A stretch of DNA of 21,198 nt, taken from the NCBI GenBank assembly GCA_041859375.1, contig JBHEKP010000060.1, positions 1 to 21,198 of the forward strand. Direction: 5' to 3'. Under the pieces are notes generated by a model. That model had not been told where the DNA came from. It searched no databases and was given only the letters and a program-made list of their open reading frames with translations. The position numbers and the translations under genes were made by a program. Positions 7,557 to 14,182 of the stretch are shown piece after piece (the stretch's first letter is position 1; every line of letters starts with the position of its first letter). This stretch comes from JBHEKP01 sp041859375. GTDB lineage: Bacteria > Hydrogenedentota > Hydrogenedentia > Hydrogenedentales > CAITNO01.

Positions 7557-9356
7557 TCACCAGTAGGTGAAAAAATACAGCTCCGTCAGCCAGGTTTGCA
7601 GCGCCAGAAAAGCCGCCGTGGCATAGAGCGGCGCGGCGCTGCGGGCCGTGCGGCAGATTTCAGCAAGCAGCCACGCCGCCGGACCGATCAGGAACGGGAA
7701 AAGATACAGCGCGGATCGCTCCCCCTCGCCCCGGGCAAGGTACAGGAAATTCAGCACGAGCGCCGTGAGCGCAAACACCACTATTTCCCCTTCTGAATTA
7801 CCGGCATGTCGTTCACGCTTTGCCGTGTCCGGCAAAACATCCTCACCGCATGAACATCCCCCTAAATCCCCCTTCAAAGGGGGACTTAAGAGCGCATTCC
7901 CGCCCGCATCGTTCCGGAAACGGAGCGTCCCCCGCACCGCTTTGATCACACCCCCCAAAAACAGCAGCGACACGGGAATCCCCGCGAAGTAAAACCATGC
8001 TGCGGGATTGAAGAACAGGCGGAAAGTCCAGCCGGGATAGCGCGGCGTCAGACGATCCAGATGAAACTGATCCTCGTCGAACTGCGCCTTTGCCGCCTGA
8101 AACGCCTCAATATAGGGAAAAGCCGACCACCACCAGACCAGTCCGTGCACCGCCAGAAAAGCCCCGAGCATCAGTGCGGCGGTCAGGGCCACCGGCGCGA
8201 CACGGCGCGCCCGCCACAGCATCATTAGCCCGGCCAGCGCAAAGTACACCCCCACCCCCAGCAGGGAAAATTTCAAAAACGACATCACCGCAAAGCCCGC
8301 GCCCGCCGCCAGCGCCGAGGGTGCGTGCCCGTCCCGCAGCGCCCGGTCAAAGAGCCACAGCGTGCCCAGCGTGAAGGGGGTGAACAGGATGTCCGCGCTG
8401 GTGGCGGTGAAGATCACCACCGCCGGGCAGCACACGTACAGCACCAGCCCCGCCAGCGCCGCCCGTCCGCCGAAACAGCGCCGCAGCCAACCGTACAGCG
8501 GCACCGCAGCCAGTGCGCCCGCCGCAGCCGTGGCCAGCGACAACGCCAGCGCGCCCCGGCCCGCCACATACGACATGAGCCACAGCAGCGCCACCGGCCC
8601 CGGCGGATGCACCTTCGCGTGCATGGAAAGGTAGGGCCGCACATCGAGGTACCGCTCAAAGAGCGCCTTGATGGTGCCGGTCTTGCCGATGTCACCGATG
8701 TATTCGTAGGCCTCGCGGTGGTACGCCCGCGCGATGCCCTCCACGCCGCCGCGCATCATCGCCGTGGCGCAGGCGAAGAGAAAGAGAAACAGCGCCGCGC
8801 CCAGCGCGAGCCGCCAGGGCTTGGGAGCGTCCCCCCCGTCCCCCGCCGCCATGCCGCCAAGATCTCTTCGGTGCAACAGATGGACCAGGCACAGCGCCAG
8901 CAGCAGGGGCGCAAGGCAAAAGGCGAACTCCGCCCCGGCATCCCCCAGCCACCGCCCCGCCGAAAGGCCACGCAGCGCAAGATCACGCCACGCCGCCGCA
9001 AGGGCCAGCACCGCCGCCGCCGTAGCCGCCGCAATGCCGCGCAACCGGGAGGAGGCGCTGCCGTTCCCCGTCCGGTCCGCCCACACCACGGCCAGGGCCG
9101 ACGCCAGCGCCAACGCCGCCAGCGGCGCCGCCACGGTGGAAAATGCGGGAAAGTACAGCGCGTAAAAGGGCGTGGGGTGGGCGTATATGCTTTCCACCCC
9201 CACCAGCCACAGCAGGGCCATCCCCCCATACCAGCAGCACAGCGCCGCCGCGCCGCCCCAAAAGAGGCGTGTTCCGGGGCCTTTGCCGTTCGTGGATGAT
9301 GCTGTGCCGCCGCCGTTCATGCGCCCATTATGCGGAATCCGGCCCCCTCCGATCAT
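7557..9356 (-). CDS. Polytopic membrane protein, GT-C/ArnT-like glycosyltransferase family candidate
   Basis: 599 aa, with about a dozen hydrophobic segments. The pattern resembles GT-C (dolichol-mannosyltransferase/GT39-like) enzymes: an extracytoplasmic loop with YEYIGDIGKTG and a KVHPPGPVALLW motif before a transmembrane segment. The donor and acceptor cannot be told, and the assignment is tentative. A hydrophilic loop (about 480-525) contains SPPLKGDLGG, which is encoded by a mobile palindromic repeat read in frame (see the repeat entry). The start is uncertain: ATG 9356 lies 15 bases after the methyltransferase stop, and ATG 9320 is the alternative; neither has a clear ribosome binding site. 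It is the last gene of the apparent ferredoxin-hcp-methyltransferase operon and ends next to ilvD. Confidence 0.7.
   Translation of the reverse strand: MIGGGRIPHNGRMNGGGTASSTNGKGPGTRLFWGGAAALCCWYGGMALLWLVGVESIYAHPTPFYALYFPAFSTVAAPLAALALASALAVVWADRTGNGSASSRLRGIAAATAAAVLALAAAWRDLALRGLSAGRWLGDAGAEFAFCLAPLLLALCLVHLLHRRDLGGMAAGDGGDAPKPWRLALGAALFLFLFACATAMMRGGVEGIARAYHREAYEYIGDIGKTGTIKALFERYLDVRPYLSMHAKVHPPGPVALLWLMSYVAGRGALALSLATAAAGALAAVPLYGWLRRCFGGRAALAGLVLYVCCPAVVIFTATSADILFTPFTLGTLWLFDRALRDGHAPSALAAGAGFAVMSFLKFSLLGVGVYFALAGLMMLWRARRVAPVALTAALMLGAFLAVHGLVWWWSAFPYIEAFQAAKAQFDEDQFHLDRLTPRYPGWTFRLFFNPAAWFYFAGIPVSLLFLGGVIKAVRGTLRFRNDAGGNALLSPPLKGDLGGCSCGEDVLPDTAKRERHAGNSEGEIVVFALTALVLNFLYLARGEGERSALYLFPFLIGPAAWLLAEICRTARSAAPLYATAAFLALQTWLTELYFFTYW
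7858..7890. repeat. Palindromic CCCCCTTTGAAGGGGG-type repeat inside a coding region
   Basis: The core is CCCCCTT-CA-AAGGGGG (7868-7883), preceded by a second C run (CCCCCTAAAT) and followed by ACTTAAG. This layout matches a dispersed palindromic element that I know from many unrelated bacterial genomes, often spliced into loops of proteins as an SPPLKG(D/G)LGG-like peptide. Only one copy is in this window. Confidence 0.7.
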
Positions 9357-9371
9357 TCCCGGCGCGACGGT

Positions 9372-10115
9372 TCAGTCCCGCCGCCACAGCATGATCAGGT
9401 CGGGGGCACTTTCGGGGGCGTAAGGCGCGCCGTCAAAGGAGCCGAGGCACTCCTCCGGTTGCAGCCCGGCGGCGGAGGCGGCGCGCTCCAGTGTTGCCCG
9501 GTCCCAGTGGCGGAGCAGGACGGTCTGGCCGGTGTTCAGCGTTTCACCGCCGGAGGTGACGGAGAACTCAATGTGCAGCACGGTGCCGTCGGCGCGGGGG
9601 GTGAAGGTTTTTTCTGCGCGCACGCGGAATTCCTCGCCCCCGCCGTTTTCCACGCGCTGCCGGTATTGGCGCAGGGCGGGGTTGGCGTAGTTGAGCAGTT
9701 GCGCCAGCAGCAGGCCGCCGGGTTCCAGCACGGCGGCGGTGTTGCGGAAGAAGGCCTCCAGGGATTCGGCGCCGTCCAGCAGCGAGAGGGAGTTGCCCAG
9801 GCAGAGCGCCAGCCCGTAAGGGCCGGGCGGCGGGGTGCGCATGTCGGCCACGGTGTGCCGGACGGACGGGTGGGGGCGATGCTCCCGCGCATATTCAATC
9901 ATTTCGGCGGAGAGGTCGCACGCGGCGACCTCCCCGCCGTTTTCCGCCAGGAACAGGGCATGGATCCCCGTGCCGCAGGCGCTGTCGAGCACGCGGCGGG
10001 AGGGAGCGCGGCGGAGCGCCCCGAGCAGGAGGTTTCCCTCCCGTTCGAGACGCCGCGCGCCGCCCGCCAACACGTCATACCAGCGGGCGCTGCTGTCAAA
10101 GGCATGCCCCGGCAT
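9372..10115 (-). CDS. Class I SAM-dependent methyltransferase
   Basis: 247 aa. Motif I is VLDSACGTGIHA (43-54) and the acidic residue after strand 2 is D67 (AACDLSAEMI). LALCLGNSLSLL and VLEPGGLLLAQLLN follow as motifs IV and post-IV. This is a Rossmann methyltransferase of the broad Methyltransf_11/25 type; the substrate cannot be told. GGGAG eight bases before ATG 10115 sets the start; the longer open frame to 10211 overlaps the hcp 3' end and is rejected. It follows hcp by 28 bases and precedes the membrane protein by 15, so the three are probably co-transcribed. Whether its product acts with the membrane protein is unknown. Confidence 0.85.
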   Translation of the reverse strand: MPGHAFDSSARWYDVLAGGARRLEREGNLLLGALRRAPSRRVLDSACGTGIHALFLAENGGEVAACDLSAEMIEYAREHRPHPSVRHTVADMRTPPPGPYGLALCLGNSLSLLDGAESLEAFFRNTAAVLEPGGLLLAQLLNYANPALRQYRQRVENGGGEEFRVRAEKTFTPRADGTVLHIEFSVTSGGETLNTGQTVLLRHWDRATLERAASAAGLQPEECLGSFDGAPYAPESAPDLIMLWRRD

Positions 10116-10143
10116 GTCCGTCACTCCCTGCCACCGCCGCGGC

Positions 10144-11793
10144 TCATGCAAGCATTGCCGCCAGGTCGGCTTCCGGTGTCGAGATGGGCGTGAGCCCGAA
10201 ATTGTCCACAAGCACCTTGAGCACGTTCGGCCCGATGAAGGCGGGGAGCGACGGCCCGATGCGCATGTTCTTGATGCCCAGGTGCAACAGGGTGAGCAGG
10301 ATGCACACGGCCTTCTGCTCGTACCAGGACAGCACCAGCGACAGGGGCAGGTCGTTCACGCCGCAGTTGAACGCGCCCGCGAGCGCCACGGCAACCTGGA
10401 TGGCCGAGTAGGCGTCGTTGCACTGGCCCATGTCGAGGAGGCGCGGGATGCCGCCGATGTCGCCGAATTCCAGCTTGTTGAAGCGGAACTTGCCGCAGGC
10501 CAGCGTGAGGATGACGCAGTCGTCCGGCACGGAGGTGGCCAGGTTGGTGTAGTAGTCGCGGCCCGGCTTCGCGCCGTCGCAGCCGCCGATGAGGAATATG
10601 TGCCGGAGCTGGCCCGCCTTCACCGCGCCGATGACCTTGTCGGCCACGCTCATCACGGCGTTGCGCGCGAAACCGGTCATGGCGTAGGCCGGCTCGGCGT
10701 CCTCGGCGAATCCCGGCGCGGCCAGCGCGGCCTCGATGACCGGGGTGAAGTCGCGGTTGCCGATGTGTGTGACGCCGGGCCACTGCACCAGGCCGCAGGT
10801 GAAGATGCGGCTGTTGTAGCTCTGCTTCGGCTTCTGGATGCAGTTGGTGGTCATGAGAATCGCGCCGGGGAAGGCGTCGAACTCCTGGCACTGGTCCTGC
10901 CACGCGCCGCCGTAGTTGCCCACAAGGTGGGGGTACTTCTTCAGGCCGGGGTAGGCCAGGCAGGGCAGCATCTCGCCATGGGTGTAGACGTTGACGCCCT
11001 TGCCCTCGGTCTGCTGGAGCAGCGCCTCAAGGTCGCGCAGGTCGTGGCCGGACACCACGATGCACTTGCCCTTCACGGGGGTGACGCGGATTTTGGTGGG
11101 CTCCGGGTGGCCGTAGCGGCCCGTGTTCGCCGCGTCGAGCATGCCCATGACGGTCAGGTTCACCTCGCCCACCTTCATCGCCCGGCCCACCAGCGCGTTC
11201 ACATCGCCGGGGTTGGACGCGAGGAAGTCCAGCGTGTCGTGGATGAAGGCGTACACGTCCGTGTCCTCCACGTCCAGCACGCAGGCGTGCTCGGCGTAGG
11301 CGGCCATGCCCTTCAGCCCGTACATGATCAGCTCCTGCAGGCCGCCCGCGTCGCTGCCGAGGCGCTGGAGGCGCTCCTCAAGGCCCGCCTTCTCGCCCTG
11401 GCGCACCAGCTCGTCCCGCGTGTCCGCAACCCTGAAGGCCGCTGGGCACACCGGCTCCTCCGCCGTCACGCCCTGCGCGGCGCAGGCCGCCGTGTAAAGG
11501 CCCTTGATTTTCTCAAACATGCCCGCACTGGCCTTAATCTGCGCGCAGAGGTTGTCCGGGTCGAAGTTGACGTTGGTCACCGTGGTGAAAAGCGCCTCCA
11601 TCACGTGCCGGTCCACCGCATTGTCCACCACACCCAGTTTCCGGGCGCGGTGCGCGTACCAGGAAATGCCCTTGGCCATGTGGACCAGCAGGTCCTGAAG
11701 CGCCGCAGTCTCCGGATCCTTGCCGCACACGCCGTAGGCCGTGCAGCCCGTGGATTTGGAAGTTTGCTCGCACTGGTAACAGAACATACCCAT
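10144..11793 (-). CDS. hcp: Hydroxylamine reductase (hybrid cluster protein)
   Basis: 549 aa, full length for the family. Hcp reduces hydroxylamine to ammonia in vitro and acts as an NO reductase or S-nitrosylase in anaerobes under nitrosative stress; it is cytoplasmic. The N-terminal cluster ligands are C5, C8, C17 and C23 (CYQCEQ...GCTAYGVCGK). The hybrid 4Fe-2O-2S cluster ligands are all present in order: H250 (SGHDL), E274 (HGEMLP), C318 (TNCI), C405 (GGCDG), C433 (LACGK), C458 (GQCND) and E492 (WYEQKA). AAGGAG nine bases before ATG 11793 fixes the start. It lies 80 bases after the ferredoxin-like gene, a frequent partner of hcp, and upstream of the methyltransferase. Expression is probably driven from the FNR-type site at 12696-12709. 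Confidence 0.97.
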   Translation of the reverse strand: MGMFCYQCEQTSKSTGCTAYGVCGKDPETAALQDLLVHMAKGISWYAHRARKLGVVDNAVDRHVMEALFTTVTNVNFDPDNLCAQIKASAGMFEKIKGLYTAACAAQGVTAEEPVCPAAFRVADTRDELVRQGEKAGLEERLQRLGSDAGGLQELIMYGLKGMAAYAEHACVLDVEDTDVYAFIHDTLDFLASNPGDVNALVGRAMKVGEVNLTVMGMLDAANTGRYGHPEPTKIRVTPVKGKCIVVSGHDLRDLEALLQQTEGKGVNVYTHGEMLPCLAYPGLKKYPHLVGNYGGAWQDQCQEFDAFPGAILMTTNCIQKPKQSYNSRIFTCGLVQWPGVTHIGNRDFTPVIEAALAAPGFAEDAEPAYAMTGFARNAVMSVADKVIGAVKAGQLRHIFLIGGCDGAKPGRDYYTNLATSVPDDCVILTLACGKFRFNKLEFGDIGGIPRLLDMGQCNDAYSAIQVAVALAGAFNCGVNDLPLSLVLSWYEQKAVCILLTLLHLGIKNMRIGPSLPAFIGPNVLKVLVDNFGLTPISTPEADLAAMLA

Positions 11794-11857
11794 TTTCTTT
11801 CGCTCCTTTTCTGGTTTTCCAATCCCAACAGCCCCCCACCATCAGGGTGCCGTCATT

Positions 11858-11870
11858 ATTGTCGCACAAT
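11858..11870. repeat. Short inverted repeat between the ferredoxin-like gene and hcp
   Basis: ATTGT-CGC-ACAAT, just past the ferredoxin-like stop codon. It could form a tiny hairpin in the intercistronic mRNA or be an operator; there is no T run, so it is not a terminator. Confidence 0.3.
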
Positions 11871-11873
11871 CAC

Positions 11874-12626
11874 TCACAGAACACGCTGTGACACAACCCC
11901 GCCCTCGACGCCCACCACCACCTCGGTCACGGGCAGTTCGGACCCGGCCCGCGCGCGGCCCTCCAGCACCATCCGCACCAGCCCTCCGCAGCAGGGCACC
12001 TCCATCCGCGCCACAGTCACCGAGGCGGGGCGCGCCTCCGCGAACAGTGCGGTGATCTTTTCCACGTACCCCGCGTCGTCGTCCAGTTTTGGGCAGGCAA
12101 TCGCCAGGGCCCGCCCTGCCAGCAGCTCCGGATGGAACGCGCCCAGGGCGAAGGCCGTGCAGTCCGCCGCCACCAGCAAATCCGTTCCCTGGTAATAGGG
12201 CGCGTACGGGCTGACGAGGTGCAGTTGAATTGGCCACTGGGTGAGCTGCGAGGCGGGTCCGCTTCCGCACGGCGCGGCGGGCTGAGGCGCGGCGTCAAAA
12301 CGGCGCTGCTGCATGCCGGGGCAACCGCCGCCGTGGCCGTGGTGGTGGGCGGGCTGCGGGGCCGGGGCCGCCTTTGCGGCGGCGTGCGCCGCCATGGCTT
12401 CCGCGACGGCGGCCTCGTCGAAGGCGTCGGCCTCGCGCTGCTCAATGGTCAGCGCGCCGGTGGGGCACTCGCCCAGGCATGCGCCCAGACCGTCGCAGTA
12501 ACTTTCCTTCACCAGCCGGGCCTTCCCGTCCACAAGCGCCAGGGCGCCCTCTGCGCACCCCGTGATGCAGTTTCCGCAGCCGTTGCACTTGTCCTCGTCT
12601 ATCCGGATGATGTTTCTAACCGCCAT
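11874..12626 (-). CDS. Ferredoxin-domain protein, probable Hcp redox partner
   Basis: 250 aa. The N-terminus holds a ferredoxin fold: cluster 1 ligands C14, C17, C20 and C24 (CNGCGNCITGC). The second site, CDGLGACLGECP, has C44, C50 and C54 but Gly where the second Cys of a standard motif sits, so it could hold a 3Fe-4S cluster or an incompletely ligated one. A flexible Ala/Pro segment with HHHGHGGGC (94-102) follows, then a C-terminal domain (about 130-250) with conserved-looking Cys (ADC156, ACPK, PCCGG 211-215). Ferredoxin-like proteins of this architecture commonly sit beside hcp in anaerobes, consistent with electron supply or maturation of the hybrid cluster; the role is inferred. GGGAG eight bases before ATG 12626 gives the start. 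First gene of the apparent operon; the frame also continues upstream, but only as antisense of the NAD kinase gene. Confidence 0.88.
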   Translation of the reverse strand: MAVRNIIRIDEDKCNGCGNCITGCAEGALALVDGKARLVKESYCDGLGACLGECPTGALTIEQREADAFDEAAVAEAMAAHAAAKAAPAPQPAHHHGHGGGCPGMQQRRFDAAPQPAAPCGSGPASQLTQWPIQLHLVSPYAPYYQGTDLLVAADCTAFALGAFHPELLAGRALAIACPKLDDDAGYVEKITALFAEARPASVTVARMEVPCCGGLVRMVLEGRARAGSELPVTEVVVGVEGGVVSQRVL

Positions 12627-12660
12627 GATGTCGTCTCCCGCGGGTTGAACCGCCGTTCGT

Positions 12661-12673
12661 TGTGCAAATTGTG
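12661..12673 (-). promoter_or_regulatory. Predicted -10 and start site of the ferredoxin-hcp operon
   Basis: CACAAT (12673-12668, four of six to TATAAT). With a start near 12661, the palindrome at 12696-12709 is centred at -41.5, the classical class II activator position for FNR/CRP proteins. The start site is inferred from this geometry, not measured. Confidence 0.4.
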
Positions 12674-12695
12674 CCTTCTTTGCGGGGTAAATACC

Positions 12696-12709
12696 TTGAC
12701 TTAAGTCAA
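12696..12709. promoter_or_regulatory. FNR/CRP-family operator palindrome
   Basis: TTGACTTAAGTCAA, a perfect 14-base dyad with TTGAC half sites and a four-base centre, the format of FNR-type sites (TTGAT-N4-ATCAA). HcpR, a CRP/FNR-family regulator of hcp in many anaerobes, is a plausible binder. It lies 70 bases before the ferredoxin-like start codon. Confidence 0.7.
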
Positions 12710-12748
12710 CCCCCGCAAAAAAAATCCATGCCCCCGTCCCGCGCCTCA

Positions 12749-12757
12749 TGCTATACT
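12749..12757 (+). promoter_or_regulatory. Extended -10 promoter for the NAD kinase gene
   Basis: TGCTATACT, an extended -10 (TGn plus TATACT, five of six). No good -35 is present, as is common for extended -10 promoters. The inferred start is near 12764, placing the palindrome at about -61.5. Confidence 0.5.
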
Positions 12758-12842
12758 GCCCCCGCCGCGAGGGTTGTGTCCCCGGACAAAGCCCCTTCCG
12801 GATCGCGGCACACGCCGGGAAACGCTTCATGGGAAAAGGGTT

Positions 12843-13613
12843 ATGAGCACCATACCCAGTGAGAACACGCCGCTTCGGGTGGCGCTTTTTGGAAACGAGG
12901 CGGAACAGCTTGTTCCCCACCTGAAATTCTTCCCCCAGTTGACGCTGGTGGAAAAAGACCCGGACGTGGTGGTCTCCTACGGCGGCGACGGCACCCTGCT
13001 CGGCGCGGAACTGCGCTGGCCCGGCAGGCCAAAGGTGCCCATCCTCAACAGCCGCCTGGGCCACCGCTGCATCCCCCAGCCCGCCGCCACCGTCATCCAG
13101 GCCCTGGCCGAGGGCACCCTGGTCCGTAACGAGTACGACAAGCTCGAATGCGCCGTAAATTATTCCGAGCCCGCCCGCGTCGAGCCGGATTTCATCATCA
13201 CCTGCCTCAACGAGATTAACGTGCACATGGGCCGCATCAACAGCGCGGTCCGCTTCCGGATGTGGCTCGACGGCGAGCCCTTCGACGACGGCGCGGAGAT
13301 CATCGGCGACGGCTTTGTGGCCTGCACGCCCTTCGGAAGCACCGCCTATTTCAAGGCCATCACGCGGGGCGTCTTCACGCGGGGCCTCGGCGTCGCCTTC
13401 AAGGCCACCGCCCACCCCGTCAGCCACCTGGTGCTTGCCCAGGACGTGTCCATACGCTTCCTCATCACACGCGGCCCGGCGGTGCTCGCCTTTGACAGCT
13501 CGCCGGAATACCTGGCGCTGGAGGATCACGACGAACTGGTGATCCGGCGGCACCCGCAAAGCGCGGTGATTCTGACCTGCGGCCCCGTGAAGCGCCTGAA
13601 CGAGCCCTTCTGA
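12843..13613 (+). CDS. nadK: NAD kinase homologue
   Basis: 256 aa. NAD kinase phosphorylates NAD to NADP in the cytoplasm. The GGDGT motif (47-51, YGGDGTLL) with catalytic Asp, the NE pair (123-124, CLNEINVHMG) and the substrate-binding GDGFVACTPFGSTAYFKA (155-172) are present. It is shorter than the usual 280-300 aa, and the strand after GGDG reads PILNSRLGHRC instead of the common GxNxGxLGFL, so it is a divergent member. The start at ATG 12843 gives a natural N-terminus (LRVALFGNEA); AAAAGGG is close (two-base spacer), a weak point. It is divergent from the ferredoxin-hcp operon and shares its regulatory region. The dCMP deaminase follows in the same direction, but with its own probable promoter. 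Confidence 0.88.
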   Translation: MSTIPSENTPLRVALFGNEAEQLVPHLKFFPQLTLVEKDPDVVVSYGGDGTLLGAELRWPGRPKVPILNSRLGHRCIPQPAATVIQALAEGTLVRNEYDKLECAVNYSEPARVEPDFIITCLNEINVHMGRINSAVRFRMWLDGEPFDDGAEIIGDGFVACTPFGSTAYFKAITRGVFTRGLGVAFKATAHPVSHLVLAQDVSIRFLITRGPAVLAFDSSPEYLALEDHDELVIRRHPQSAVILTCGPVKRLNEPF

Positions 13614-13628
13614 GGCCGTCCGCGCCGC

Positions 13629-13657
13629 TTGCCCGGCGGACGCGGGATGGGTATTAT
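13629..13657 (+). promoter_or_regulatory. Probable promoter of the dCMP deaminase gene
   Basis: TTGCCC (13629-13634), a 17-base spacer, and TATTAT (13652-13657, five of six). The predicted start is near 13664, giving a 27-base leader that includes AAGGAG. A seven-base inverted repeat CGTCCGC/GCGGACG (13617-13623 with 13636-13642) overlaps the -35 and may also act as a weak terminator stem for the NAD kinase gene. Confidence 0.5.
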
Positions 13658-13690
13658 TTTTCCCGGACGCGAACCCCCAAGGAGCATCCC

Positions 13691-14173
13691 ATGGAAGAGC
13701 CCTACCGCCGTCCCAGTTGGGACGAATATTTCATGGAGGTGGCCAACGCCATCGCCAAACGCGCCACCTGCAACCGCGGCCGCAGCGGCTGCGTCATCGC
13801 CCGGGACCGCACCCTGCTGGTGACCGGCTATGTCGGCTCGCCCAAGGGCTTTCCCCACTGCGACGACGTGGGCCACCAGATGAAGAAGGTGGTTCACGGG
13901 GACGGCGCGGTCACGGAGCACTGTGTGCGCACGGTCCACGCGGAGCAGAACGCCGTCTGTCAGGCGGCGCGGTTGGGCGTCGCCATCGAGGGCGCCACCC
14001 TCTACTGCCGCATGACACCCTGCCGCGTCTGCGCCATGCTCATCATCAACTGCGGCATCGTGCGCGTGGTCTGCGAGCGCCGCTACCACGCGGGCGCGGA
14101 GTCCGAGGAGATGTTCATGCAGGCGGGCGTCCGCCTGGAGTTCATGAACGACGAGGTGCAGAAGTACGACTGA
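13691..14173 (+). CDS. dCMP deaminase family protein
   Basis: 160 aa, normal for deoxycytidylate deaminase, which converts dCMP to dUMP for dTMP synthesis. The zinc motif is HAEQNAV (H83, catalytic E85) with TPCRVCAM (C111, C114). RPSWDEYFMEVANAIAKRATC at the N-terminus and GYVGSPKGFPHCDD (46-59; usually GYNGSP) are family hallmarks, the latter with Val for Asn. The insert between GSPKG and HAE (GHQMKKVVHGDGAVTEHCVRT) carries further His and Cys residues, as in two-zinc or ComE-type deaminases. AAGGAG six bases before the ATG fixes the start. It ends nine bases from the convergent glycosyltransferase gene, with no terminator in between. Confidence 0.93.
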   Translation: MEEPYRRPSWDEYFMEVANAIAKRATCNRGRSGCVIARDRTLLVTGYVGSPKGFPHCDDVGHQMKKVVHGDGAVTEHCVRTVHAEQNAVCQAARLGVAIEGATLYCRMTPCRVCAMLIINCGIVRVVCERRYHAGAESEEMFMQAGVRLEFMNDEVQKYD

Positions 14174-14182
14174 GGCCCGCGC

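Noticed and set aside
9835..12195. 786-codon plus-strand open frame
   Set aside because: It lies opposite hcp and the ferredoxin-like gene; the translation is Arg/His/Ala/Val-rich without domains, typical of a GC-rich shadow frame.
12627..13559. N-terminal extension of the ferredoxin-like frame
   Set aside because: It is antisense to the NAD kinase gene and crosses the palindrome and promoter region.
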